Positions 28,475 to 37,043 of a stretch of DNA of 64,000 nucleotides are shown here, piece after piece; positions within the stretch are counted from its first letter, which is position 1, and every line of letters starts with the position of its first letter. Below the pieces are notes generated by a model, which worked only from the letters and a program-made list of their open reading frames with translations, was not told the origin of the DNA and did no database searches. A program made the translations under genes and the position numbers. This DNA is from Shewanella oneidensis MR-1 (GTDB taxonomy: Bacteria; Pseudomonadota; Gammaproteobacteria; Enterobacterales; Shewanellaceae), in NCBI RefSeq assembly GCF_000146165.2, contig NC_004347.2:4511029-4575028 (forward strand), written 5' to 3'.

Positions 28475-30144
28475 GTTTGTTTCTCCATTTCGTCCATCAT
28501 ATCGCTGTTTGATGCGCCGGGGGGCACCAGTGGCCAAACGTTAAAAGCATCGTCGATTGCAACGTGTAACAAATAAGGTCCCTTAGCCGCTAACATTTCG
28601 GTTAAGGCCTCCTCCACTTCGTCGGAAGAGAAAATCGTGCGGCCGGGAATGTCGAAGGCCGAGGCGAGTTGCACAAAATCAGGGTTGTCAGACAGATCGG
28701 TTTCGCTGTAGCGCCCTTCAAAAAACAGCTGTTGCCACTGCTTCACCATCCCCAGTTTTTGGTTATCAATCAGCAGGATCTTCACTGGCAATTTGCGACG
28801 CTTGATGGTGGTCAGCTCCTGCACGTTCATCATAAAAGAGCCATCGCCAGATACGGTCACTACGGTCGCATCAGGGCGTGCCACTTGAGCGCCAATGGCG
28901 GCAGGTAAACCAAATCCCATAGTGCCTAAGCCCGCGCTGGATAAATGATCTTCAGGGCGGCGGAACCACATATGCTGGGCAACCCACATTTGATGCTGGC
29001 CCACATCGCAGCACACTACGCTGTCTTCGGGCAGTTTATTGGCAAGGCGGCGCAGCATGGCGGGGGCATAAATTAAACTTCCGGGATGTTGATAATCCCA
29101 TTGGTGTTTGCGGGCAAGATGCTCCACTTCAACTTGCCAAGGAGTGATATTCAGCGACATAGCAAGGGCGGGGAAAATCTGGCGTAAATCACCGGCGATG
29201 GCAACATCGGGCTGGCGTAATTTACCGAGCTCGGCGGCATCGATATCTAAATGGATAACTTTGGCTTTATTGGCAAAAGTCGCTAAACGGCCAGTCACTC
29301 GGTCATCAAAGCGCGCACCCGCAACCACTAATAAATCACAATCCTGCACCGCAAGATTGGCCGCCTTACCACCGTGCATACCCAACATACCTAAATAACC
29401 GGGCGTACCATGGGCGATGCTGCCTAAGCCTTTTAACGTGGCGACCGATGGCATACCTGTCGTGTTGATAAAATCCCGCAGTTGATCGACCGCCCCCGCC
29501 ATACCCACACCGCCACCCACATACAACATGGGTTGTTTCGCTTGCGCCAACAGCGCACGGGCAGCATTGATATCACTCATCTCGGCTTGGGGTTCATTGG
29601 TCACGGCCAGTAAAGGTGTGCGGTATTCAAGGTGAGCGATTTGGATATCTTTGGGGATATCCACCAGCACTGGGCCTGGTCGACCCGATGCGGCGATTTC
29701 AAAAGCTTGGTATAAGGTTGGGATAAGATCGTTTACATCCGTCACCATAAAACTGTGCTTGGTACAACTTAGCGACATCCCCAACACATCGATCTCTTGA
29801 AACGCATCTGTGCCAATCACGGCAGTTGAGACCTGACCGGTGATCGCAACAACGGGCACAGAATCCAATAGCGCATCGGCAAGTGAAGTGATTAAGTTAG
29901 TGGCACCAGGGCCAGAGGTTGCAAAGCACACACCGGTTTTACCACTGGCTCTGGCGTAACCCACGGCAGCAAAGGCTGCGCCTTGTTCGTGACGGCTTAA
30001 GAGATGTTCGACAGGGCTTCCATAGAGGGCATCGTAGATTGGCATAATGGCACCACCTGGGTAACCAAATACTGTGGTCACACCATGTGCTGCCAACACT
30101 TTTATAACCGCGTCTGCGCCTCTTATCATCTGCCCTGGTTCCAT
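28471..30144 (-). CDS. ilvG: Acetolactate synthase II large subunit
   Basis: 557 residues, intact. It condenses pyruvate with pyruvate or 2-oxobutanoate, using thiamine diphosphate. The activating glutamate is in [17 protein letters not shown], and the thiamine-binding motif is [14 protein letters not shown] with the following [12 protein letters not shown]. coli K-12 carries a frameshift in this gene; here the frame is whole. It is preceded by GAGAG at a 5-base spacing and by the attenuator at 30241-30278. Confidence 0.96.
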   Translation of the reverse strand: MEPGQMIRGADAVIKVLAAHGVTTVFGYPGGAIMPIYDALYGSPVEHLLSRHEQGAAFAAVGYARASGKTGVCFATSGPGATNLITSLADALLDSVPVVAITGQVSTAVIGTDAFQEIDVLGMSLSCTKHSFMVTDVNDLIPTLYQAFEIAASGRPGPVLVDIPKDIQIAHLEYRTPLLAVTNEPQAEMSDINAARALLAQAKQPMLYVGGGVGMAGAVDQLRDFINTTGMPSVATLKGLGSIAHGTPGYLGMLGMHGGKAANLAVQDCDLLVVAGARFDDRVTGRLATFANKAKVIHLDIDAAELGKLRQPDVAIAGDLRQIFPALAMSLNITPWQVEVEHLARKHQWDYQHPGSLIYAPAMLRRLANKLPEDSVVCCDVGQHQMWVAQHMWFRRPEDHLSSAGLGTMGFGLPAAIGAQVARPDATVVTVSGDGSFMMNVQELTTIKRRKLPVKILLIDNQKLGMVKQWQQLFFEGRYSETDLSDNPDFVQLASAFDIPGRTIFSSDEVEEALTEMLAAKGPYLLHVAIDDAFNVWPLVPPGASNSDMMDEMEKQT

Positions 30145-30240
30145 ATTTTCTCTCGCTACCTTAATTCTGAATTGTCGAAAATCGACTCGTAATCTGTGCT
30201 GGTTCGAAATGTAAGTCCCAAAACCTGGGGCCTGAAAACG

Positions 30241-30278
30241 AAGAACCCCCCGGTCCTTTCGGAGCGGGGGGTTCTTTC
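30241..30278 (-). terminator. Attenuator terminator of the ilvGMDA operon
   Basis: On the minus strand AAGAACCCCCCG pairs with CGGGGGGTTCTT across an 11-base loop, followed by CGTTTTC. It sits between the leader peptide stop and ilvG, as in amino acid attenuation: when the leader is translated without pause the terminator forms. The T run is short, so efficiency may be moderate. Confidence 0.85.
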
Positions 30279-30299
30279 GAAACTTTTAACCTTTTAGGT

Positions 30300-30389
30300 C
30301 TACCAGTTTGCCATGCGCCGCCCCCGCTGTGATTTAATAATCACGACGGTAATAATCACGAGAATGAGCTTGGCAGCTTGGTTAAACAT
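30300..30389 (-). CDS. ilvL: ilv operon leader peptide
   Basis: 29 codons plus stop. The peptide starts MFNQAAK and then has LILVIITVVII, 10 of 11 residues being Leu, Ile or Val, followed by a basic tail ending in MANW. AGGA precedes the ATG at about 10 bases. Charged branched-chain tRNAs would let the ribosome reach the stop and allow the terminator; shortage would stall it in the Ile/Val run. It lies 22 bases upstream of the attenuator stem. Confidence 0.92.
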   Translation of the reverse strand: MFNQAAKLILVIITVVIIKSQRGRRMANW

Positions 30390-30685
30390 CAATATGGATT
30401 CCTAATCGGTATTCTATATGAGTATCGCGTTAATTCTTGCGTCCCTGACTGAGACGGCTTACGGCAGGAGACTTACCCCGCCGCGAGCTATTAGCTTTAC
30501 CATAAAGCGACAGCCAAACACAATAAATAATTTTCTTATGTAAAAAAATTCAGCTTCCCTGCCGAGACAATGCAAAACAACAAAGTAAAACGTTAACAAA
30601 ATCGCGTTAGTGAGCATGAACGCCGACTAACCCATGTCAGTTTTGCCCGCTCGACAACCTACGAAGCAGGGAATCAATTTGTTAC
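30390..30685 (-). promoter_or_regulatory. Promoter region of the ilv leader
   Basis: Non-coding stretch between ilvC and the leader peptide on the minus strand. A possible -10 box (TAGAAT) lies at about 35 bases before the leader ATG, but no good -35 box matches it. Nothing else was identified. Confidence 0.4.
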
Positions 30686-30713
30686 GCCAAGCCCCGCATC
30701 CATAGGGCTTGGC
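30686..30713 (-). terminator. Terminator-like hairpin after ilvC
   Basis: Stem GCCAAGCCC / GGGCTTGGC with a 10-base loop lies 10 bases after the ilvC stop. Only a weak T run follows on the minus strand. Confidence 0.6.
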
Positions 30714-30722
30714 ATTTATCAA

Positions 30723-32201
30723 TTAAGCTCCAACAATACTTTTCATATCAGTCATATAACCGCGGAGTTCGGCGCCAACATATTCCACTGCAGTGTGGCG
30801 GATTGCATCGTTAATCGCGATTAATTGCAGATTATCAACACTATTAGAACTGTCCTTCAGACCTGCGCCTAAGTACTCTGGCGACATGGCATTTACATAG
30901 TCACGCAGCAGTGGCACAGCGGCATGGTTGAACAGATAACAACCATATTCTGCGGTATCGGAGATCACCACGTTCATCTCGTACAGACGCTTACGGGCGA
31001 TGGTGTTAGCAATCAGCGGCGTTTCGTGCAATGACTCGTAGTAAGCCGACTCTTCAACAATCCCCGCAGACACCATAGTATCGAACGCCAGCTCCACACC
31101 CGCTTTGATCATCGCGACCAGGAAAATACCTTTGTCGAAATAGGTTTGCTCGTCGATATGCTCGCTCGAAACTGGCGCATTTTCGAAACCAGTTTCACCG
31201 GTTTCGGCGCGCCAACGTAGCAAGTTTGCATCGTCATTGGCCCAGTCTTGCATCATAGTGCGAGAGAACTCACCGCTGATGATGTCATCCATGTGCTTTT
31301 CAAATAATGGTTGCAGGATATCTTTTAAATCTTCTGCAATTTCAAACGCTTTAATCTTGGCAGGATTAGACAATCTATCCATCATGTTGGTGATACCGCC
31401 GTGCTTAAGCGCCTCGGTCACGGTTTCCCAACCTTGTTGGATTAACTTAGCGGCGTAGCCAGGCTCAACACCATCGGCCACCATTTTTTCATAACCTAGG
31501 ATGGCACCAGTCTGTAACATACCGCAGAGGATCGTTTGCTCGCCCATCAGATCCGATTTTACTTCAGCGATAAAAGAGGATTGCAACACGCCAGCACGGT
31601 CGCCGCCTGTGGCGCTCGCATAGGCTTTCGCGATGTCTAAACCATCGCCATTAGGGTCGTTTTCGGGGTGCACAGCAATCAAGGTCGGCACACCAAAGCC
31701 ACGCTTGTATTCTTCACGCACTTCGGTACCTGGGCACTTAGGCGCCACCATGATGACCGTGATATCTGGGCGGATCTGCATGCCTTCTTCAACGATGTTG
31801 AAACCATGGGAGTAAGACAGGGTCGCGCCTTGCTTCATCAGCGGCATCACTGCGCTCACTACATTGGAATGCTGCTTATCGGGTGTTAGGTTCAGCACTA
31901 AATCGGCGCTCGGGATCAGCTCTTCAAAGGTGCCGACTTTAAAGCCGTTATCGGTGGCTTTTTGCCATGAGGCACGTTTTTGGGCAATGGCTTCTGGGCG
32001 CAGGGCGTAAGCGATATTCAGCCCAGAGTCACGCATGTTCAGACCTTGGTTAAGGCCCTGAGCACCACAGCCTAAAATAACAATATTCCAATCTTTGATG
32101 TAATTGCAGCCATCACTAAACTCGGAACGGTCCATAAAACGACACTGGCCAAGTTGTGCTAATTGTTGACGTAAATTCAGAGAGTTAAAATAGTTAGCCA
32201 T
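30723..32201 (-). CDS. ilvC: Ketol-acid reductoisomerase, class II
   Basis: 492 residues, the long class II form as in E. coli. It isomerises and reduces acetolactate or acetohydroxybutyrate with NADPH. The nucleotide-binding loop is [10 protein letters not shown] (about 43-52), and acidic metal ligands occur in the knotted C-terminal domains. The start at 32201 gives [20 protein letters not shown], matching E. coli IlvC; an earlier in-frame start adds four residues only. It is transcribed away from ilvY. Confidence 0.96.
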   Translation of the reverse strand: MANYFNSLNLRQQLAQLGQCRFMDRSEFSDGCNYIKDWNIVILGCGAQGLNQGLNMRDSGLNIAYALRPEAIAQKRASWQKATDNGFKVGTFEELIPSADLVLNLTPDKQHSNVVSAVMPLMKQGATLSYSHGFNIVEEGMQIRPDITVIMVAPKCPGTEVREEYKRGFGVPTLIAVHPENDPNGDGLDIAKAYASATGGDRAGVLQSSFIAEVKSDLMGEQTILCGMLQTGAILGYEKMVADGVEPGYAAKLIQQGWETVTEALKHGGITNMMDRLSNPAKIKAFEIAEDLKDILQPLFEKHMDDIISGEFSRTMMQDWANDDANLLRWRAETGETGFENAPVSSEHIDEQTYFDKGIFLVAMIKAGVELAFDTMVSAGIVEESAYYESLHETPLIANTIARKRLYEMNVVISDTAEYGCYLFNHAAVPLLRDYVNAMSPEYLGAGLKDSSNSVDNLQLIAINDAIRHTAVEYVGAELRGYMTDMKSIVGA

Positions 32202-32237
32202 CCGAGATACCACCTTTCAGTCGGGAATTGGGGACTC

Positions 32238-32269
32238 AACCAATATCAACTTATTGTTAACGATTGGTT
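32238..32269. promoter_or_regulatory. Inverted repeat in the ilvC-ilvY intergenic region (operator 1)
   Basis: AACCAAT and ATTGGTT face each other with an 18-base spacer that contains GTTAAC, 37 bases upstream of the ilvC start. In E. coli IlvY binds paired operators between these two genes; this is a candidate by position and symmetry. Confidence 0.45.
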
Positions 32270-32331
32270 GTGATTGAAGTCACTATAACCTATGGCTATC
32301 GTTGCTTAAAATGATATATTCGAAACCTCAT

Positions 32332-32348
32332 ATTGCGTTTTTTGCAAT
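32332..32348. promoter_or_regulatory. Inverted repeat in the ilvC-ilvY intergenic region (operator 2)
   Basis: ATTGC-N7-GCAAT, a LysR-type symmetrical site, lies 49 bases upstream of the ilvY start. It is a candidate IlvY site serving autoregulation. Confidence 0.5.
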
Positions 32349-32397
32349 ACCATTTTCGATTACAGCACCCTTGATAAGCAGCCAATAGGACAAGGTT

Positions 32398-33270
32398 ATG
32401 GACATACGCTCCCTCAAATTGTACCTGCACTTATGTGACAGTTTGCACTTCGCCAAGACGGCGGAGCAGATGCATGTCAGCCCCTCGACCTTAAGCCGCG
32501 CATTACAACGCCTTGAAGAAGAAGTGAACGCAAAGCTGTTTGAGCGGGATAACCGCAGCGTGACCTTAACCCATGCGGGACGCGAGTTTAAATTGTTCGC
32601 CGAGCAGACATTGCACCATTGGCGCAATTTGCGGCACAGTATCGATCTCAAGCAAGATGTGCTGCGCGGCACCTTAAATCTTTATTGCTCAGTTACCGCA
32701 GCCTACAGCCATCTGCCGCAATTATTGGAGCGTTTTCGCCAGGAACATCCCTTTGTGGAAATTGCGCTCACCACAGGAGATGCTGCCAATGCACTGGCCG
32801 AAATACAACAAAATCGCGCCGATATTGCGATTGCCGCGCTACCTGATCCCTTTCCTGCCACACTGCATTTTGCCAAGATTGATGATGTACCGCTTTCATT
32901 AATCGCTCCCACCATGCGCTGCGCGGTGCAGCAACAGATTAGCCAAACTCAGATAGACTGGGCACGAGTGCCTTTTATCATTCCAGACCATGGACCAGGG
33001 CGGCGCAGAGCCGATAATTGGTTCAAACAGATGGGGATTAGTCCGAATATTTATGCTCAGGTGTCAGGGCAGGAAGCCATAGCGTCTATGGTGGCACTTG
33101 GCTGTGGTGTGAGCATTAGCCCAGAAGTGGTGATCAATAATAGTCCGGTACGGGATCGTATTCAGTTGTTACCTTCGCCAGTCAGTATTGCCCCCTTTGA
33201 GCTGGGCTGCTGCTGTAAGGTCAAACGCTTGGGCGATCCGATTGTCAATGCGTTTTTAGAGGCGATTTAA
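32398..33270 (+). CDS. ilvY: LysR-type regulator IlvY
   Basis: 290 residues. The N-terminal winged helix (1-60) begins MDIRSLKLYLHLCDSLHFAKTA, shown here to 20 as MDIRSLKLYLHLCDSLHFAK, and includes HVSPSTLSRALQRLEEEV. The rest is the inducer-binding domain, which in E. coli senses acetolactate and acetohydroxybutyrate and activates ilvC. Position, divergent from ilvC with symmetric sites between, supports the name. It is followed by a terminator. Confidence 0.93.
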   Translation: MDIRSLKLYLHLCDSLHFAKTAEQMHVSPSTLSRALQRLEEEVNAKLFERDNRSVTLTHAGREFKLFAEQTLHHWRNLRHSIDLKQDVLRGTLNLYCSVTAAYSHLPQLLERFRQEHPFVEIALTTGDAANALAEIQQNRADIAIAALPDPFPATLHFAKIDDVPLSLIAPTMRCAVQQQISQTQIDWARVPFIIPDHGPGRRRADNWFKQMGISPNIYAQVSGQEAIASMVALGCGVSISPEVVINNSPVRDRIQLLPSPVSIAPFELGCCCKVKRLGDPIVNAFLEAI

Positions 33271-33278
33271 GCTTACAC

Positions 33279-33319
33279 GGGATAAAACGTGACTGAGTCC
33301 CGTTTTATCCCGTTTTATT
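33279..33319 (+). terminator. Terminator of ilvY
   Basis: Perfect 11-base stem GGGATAAAACG / CGTTTTATCCC with an 11-base loop, followed by GTTTTATT. It lies between convergent genes and its second T-rich flank can serve ilvY. Confidence 0.8.
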
Positions 33320-33327
33320 GCGCTCGA

Positions 33328-34644
33328 TTAGGTATCTGGCGACATCAACTTCTCGTTAGTGTCGATTCGCGTCACTAGCAATTGGTCAACCTTGTAGGAA
33401 TCAATGTCCACCACTTCAAACTTATAACCGCCGTAATTTACAAAGTCAGTTCGCTTAGGGATCTTACGCAGCATATACATCATAAAACCAGCGATGGTTT
33501 CGTAGTTTTGGCTGTGGGGAAACTCTTCAATACCGAAGGCACGCATCACATCGGTGATTGGCGTCACCCCATCCACTAACCAAGAATTACTATCACGGGC
33601 AATAATTTGCTCTTCGCTTTCGTGTAGCGACCAAGCACCCATCACCGCGCGTTGTAAATCGTTGGTGGTCACAATCCCTACCACAAGGGCGTATTCATTC
33701 ATCACCACGGCGAAATCGGCGCGGCTATTTTTGAAGTATTCCATCGCTTCTGACAAGCTTAAGGTGTCGGGAATAATCAACGAAGTATGCACAAGGCTGG
33801 TGTCTTTTAGGGTGATGTTCTCACCGTTAATCACACGGATCAGCAATTCCTTAGCATCCACAAATCCTTTGACCATATCCAATTGGCCATCGCAGACTAA
33901 AAACTTTGTATGGGGATCTTCGGCAATCTTACGTTTGATATCCTCTTCACTATCTTGCAGCAAGAAATACACTAAGCTCTCACGGGCAGTCATGGCAGAA
34001 GTGACTGAAACGGTTTGCATTTCAAACACGTTCTCCATCATTTGTTGCTCGCCCTTATCTAGCACCCCCGCTTCAGCGCCCGCATTCATCACCGCATAAA
34101 TATCATCGGAGGTGATTTCATCATTACGGGCAGTCGGGATTTGTAGCAGCTTAAAAATCCCACTGGCCATGCCATTAAAAAACCAGACTAATGGTCTAAG
34201 CACGGCTATACAAACACTCATCGGACCAACTACGGCCAAGGCAACCTGCTCTGGCATCGCCATCGCAATACGTTTTGGCATTAAATCCGCGACCAAAATA
34301 AAGGCGCTAGTCACGAGTAAAAATGACATTAAAAAGCTCACCTGACTCAGCCAAGGATCGGCTAACCAAGATGAAAGGAATTGATAGAAATAGGGGCGAA
34401 ATGCCGACTCACCCACAATACCACCCATAATCGCAACAGCATTAAGACCAATTTGTACCACAGTAAAAAAACTGCCGGGATACGACTGTAAATGCAGCAC
34501 TTTTTCAGCTCTGGCATCGCCTTCATCGGCTAACTGACGTAAACGGATTTTCCGTGATGCGGCCAAAGCAATTTCTGACATGGAAAAGAAACAGCTTGCA
34601 CCAATTAAACACAATATAATCATCACGTTATCTAAGAGACTCAT
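33328..34644 (-). CDS. CNNM/CorC-family membrane transporter
   Basis: 438 residues. A DUF21 membrane domain with about four helices (1-180) is followed by two CBS domains (about 205-335) and a CorC/HlyC C-terminal domain (about 350-425, with YETIAGFMMYMLRKIPKRTDFVNYGGY cut here as YETIAGFMMYMLRKIP). Members are tied to magnesium or polyamine export; E. coli PaeA (YtfL) has the same layout. The precise substrate is inference at most. Previously called hemolysin-like, which is misleading. Confidence 0.88.
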   Translation of the reverse strand: MSLLDNVMIILCLIGASCFFSMSEIALAASRKIRLRQLADEGDARAEKVLHLQSYPGSFFTVVQIGLNAVAIMGGIVGESAFRPYFYQFLSSWLADPWLSQVSFLMSFLLVTSAFILVADLMPKRIAMAMPEQVALAVVGPMSVCIAVLRPLVWFFNGMASGIFKLLQIPTARNDEITSDDIYAVMNAGAEAGVLDKGEQQMMENVFEMQTVSVTSAMTARESLVYFLLQDSEEDIKRKIAEDPHTKFLVCDGQLDMVKGFVDAKELLIRVINGENITLKDTSLVHTSLIIPDTLSLSEAMEYFKNSRADFAVVMNEYALVVGIVTTNDLQRAVMGAWSLHESEEQIIARDSNSWLVDGVTPITDVMRAFGIEEFPHSQNYETIAGFMMYMLRKIPKRTDFVNYGGYKFEVVDIDSYKVDQLLVTRIDTNEKLMSPDT

Positions 34645-34815
34645 GTAACACCTTTTGTTTCACACTTGACTTACTTGCACCAACCCGCGCAGTGATTTTC
34701 GCGTGGTTAGTTGAATATTGCTCGAGCGCAGGGCTGAGATGTGGCGATAAAGAGCAGTAAGGCGAAAAACCCTTTGCGACACTTTAAAAAATCGCCACGG
34801 CGCTTAAAGAGTAAG

Positions 34816-35652
34816 ATGCGTTTATTATATCCGCTAATCGCCCTACTATGCGTGATTCTGCTCTCTGCTGTTGCCCATGGCGCAGATGAGCTTTCCCCAT
34901 TTAGGTTACGCTTTTGTGTCGAAGAGACTGAATATCCACCATTTAATTACTTTGTTCGACAAGATGGCATTAAGACTTCCACGCTTAGCGGCTACGATAT
35001 CGACCAGCTAGAACGCACCTTTAACCCCATTGGAATTGATTATGAAGTACTGGCTTTGCCTTGGCTAAACTGTTAAAAAGACGTTCAAAATGGCAGCATA
35101 GATGCCGCGATGAGCGCATCGCTCAACCGACAAAGGGCGACTGATTATATCCCATCTGTTGCTTATTATTACCTCAAACTGAGTTATTTTTATTTAAAAG
35201 CTGAACTGGACCCGCAATTTCATATCGATGATATCAATCAGTTAGCTAACTTTGGCACGGTTTGCGGTGTTAAAGGATTCAACTACCATAATTTTGGTTG
35301 GCGTAAAGATACGCCTATCAGCGCAATTAACTCCCTAAGGCATTTACCCGAAATGCTATTAAAACGAAGATGTAAATTCTTTCTCGCCCGCAAAGAAGTT
35401 TTGGCGGGCACCCTAGCCTTAGCGCAGATCGCTGAACTCCCTAAAACCCTAGCGTCACAGGTCTCTCCCCATACCCAACAGGAACCTTTTTATATGCTGA
35501 TCTCTAAACGTTCAGCTCATAAAGATCTGATTGCTCGCGAGTTTAATAAGCGGGTAACAGAAATGCAGGCTCATCATGAGCTAAATGCTCTATACCAATT
35601 CCATATCCAAAAACTTACCCACGGGGACGATAAGGGCAGTAATTCGCCTTAG
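34816..35652 (+). pseudogene. Family 3 solute-binding protein, broken by one in-frame stop
   Basis: A signal peptide (MRLLYPLIALLCVILLSAVA, cut at AHGADE) is followed by a periplasmic binding-protein start (RFCVEETEYPPFNYF, then GYDIDQLERTF). After PWLNC a TAA at 35074-35076 stops the frame. Without any shift the same frame goes on as KDVQNGSIDAAMSASLNRQR to 35652, which continues the family pattern. A single change such as TTA to TAA explains this. The start is set at 34816 where the signal peptide begins. The last 38 bases overlap the convergent YkgJ-type gene. Confidence 0.85.
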
Positions 35653-36034
35653 GACCAATTTGTGGATGATTACGGCAAGTCTCAGGGCGTTGGAGGTAAA
35701 TAGTGCAGCGGCGGGTTTTATTGTCTAAATACAGGCAATCATCATTCGCCATACGTGCAAGGGTAAATATCGCCGTTTTATGGTTAAAGTTGTCGATAAT
35801 CCGCGCTTTTTGCAGGCGTTTGGCGATAGCTTTAAGGTCACCTTCTGCTTCAAACTCATCCACTAAAGCCATGCGGACTAAGTCACTCACGGTCACTTCA
35901 ACGGGAAGTGTACAACAGGTGGCGTAACAGGTATCACACAAGCCTCTACGGTATTTTTGCCAGGTTGATAAGTCATCGATATTAAAAACCAACACATTAT
36001 TTTTACTACGATTTGACACTCTAAAATCCAACAT
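35615..36034 (-). CDS. YkgJ-family cysteine cluster protein
   Basis: 139 residues. The CxxCxxxCC motif is present as CDTCYATCC (about 33-41), with further cysteines in DDCLYLDNKTRRCTIY and ETCRNHP and near the C-terminus (YCPYRP). This arrangement fits a zinc- or iron-sulfur-binding family of unknown function (zinc/iron-chelating domain). It converges on the pseudogene and overlaps its tail. Codon use becomes more AT-rich beyond its start. Confidence 0.85.
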   Translation of the reverse strand: MLDFRVSNRSKNNVLVFNIDDLSTWQKYRRGLCDTCYATCCTLPVEVTVSDLVRMALVDEFEAEGDLKAIAKRLQKARIIDNFNHKTAIFTLARMANDDCLYLDNKTRRCTIYLQRPETCRNHPQIGPKANYCPYRPRG

Positions 36035-36251
36035 TAGACATTAATGAGCTTAAATTATAGCAGGCAAAAAAAAGAAGCAAAGCAAACCTGTTATAAATAC
36101 CTTGAATAAAAAATAATATAGACTCTAGTATATAAATAAGAAAATAACGGCCATACCCTACCAACTTTTAATACGTGACTAAAATCAAAGCATTACATAA
36201 AAATCTATGTATAATAGTCTCATTAATAATCACCATCTAATAGAGAGAATC
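36035..36251. other. AT-rich intergenic region before the Crp-like gene
   Basis: 217 bases, very AT-rich, between divergent genes, so it should hold both promoters. No symmetric site was made out. The AT-rich block that extends to about 47.1 kb begins here. Confidence 0.4.
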
Positions 36252-36965
36252 ATGCTCATTAAGGCAAAAAAGAACTTAACCGATAGGTTGGCCTATTTTG
36301 GTGCTACTAAAGATGAAATATCTATTTTGTTGAATGCTATTCAGATAAAAAAACTGAATGAGGGTGATATATTTTGTTCTACCGGAAGTTCAAAAGGCAT
36401 TTGTTATCTTGCAAGCGGTACAATAATCACTCGATATAATTTTGGCGAGGGACTTGAAATAATCCCATCAAATACAACTGAAAACACATTTTTATTTACC
36501 TCACTCCCTGATTTAATTGATGATAGTCGTTGTGACTATATCTGCTTAGAAGAAGCACTTATTCTTCATTGGAATCCATCAATATTGGATAAGGTTCTCA
36601 AAGACAACCGAAAATTAGAAAAAGAACTACTTAAACTATTCATAAAAAAAATTATTTTCATGAATGAACTAGGATATTTAAGAACGTTACTTAGCAAAAG
36701 AGACTACATTATTCTAACTATGATATTGATGTTTTCAGTCGATGTAAAAAACAAAGACCCAAGCTATTCTGTTGGACAACAAATTATGTGCAATCACGTT
36801 GGTGTGACTCGACAGTTCTACAGTAGTTTTATTCATAATCTGGAACACAAAGGCATCATAAAAACTGAATATAAAAAAATTACACTTTTAAACATTGCAG
36901 CATTAAAAGCAGAGTTGTCAGTTGATATCTCGTCATACTTCACAGAAAAACTCAAAGGTTTCTAA
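36252..36965 (+). CDS. Crp/Fnr-like winged-helix regulator
   Basis: 237 residues. The N-terminal part (about 1-125) looks like a cyclic-nucleotide-binding-type beta roll (LNEGDIFCSTGSSKGICYLASGTII shown in part: LNEGDIFCSTGSSKGICYLA). A C-terminal winged helix follows (about 165-225, QQIMCNHVGVTRQFYSSFIH). The cysteine pattern of an Fnr oxygen sensor at the N-terminus is absent, and the cAMP-binding arginine-serine pair is not evident, so the signal is unknown. The ATG at 36252 follows GAGAG; one 15 codons upstream has no site. Position suggests a link to the adjacent respiratory cluster. Confidence 0.75.
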   Translation: MLIKAKKNLTDRLAYFGATKDEISILLNAIQIKKLNEGDIFCSTGSSKGICYLASGTIITRYNFGEGLEIIPSNTTENTFLFTSLPDLIDDSRCDYICLEEALILHWNPSILDKVLKDNRKLEKELLKLFIKKIIFMNELGYLRTLLSKRDYIILTMILMFSVDVKNKDPSYSVGQQIMCNHVGVTRQFYSSFIHNLEHKGIIKTEYKKITLLNIAALKAELSVDISSYFTEKLKGF

Positions 36966-37006
36966 TTACGTACTCAAAATTTAATACTATTTACAGGTAT
37001 AGAAAA

Positions 37007-37033
37007 TGGCCAAGCAACATTGTTGCTTGGCCA
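37007..37033. terminator. Bidirectional terminator between convergent genes
   Basis: Perfect stem TGGCCAAGCAACA / TGTTGCTTGGCCA with a minimal loop, flanked by AAAA on the left and TTTTAT on the right (after AC), so it can act on both strands. Confidence 0.85.
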
Positions 37034-37043
37034 CTTTTATCAA

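Noticed and set aside
35110..35652. Separate gene starting at the ATG at 35110
   Set aside because: It has no start signal and continues, in the same frame, the binding-protein fold that stops at 35076; a broken single gene is simpler.
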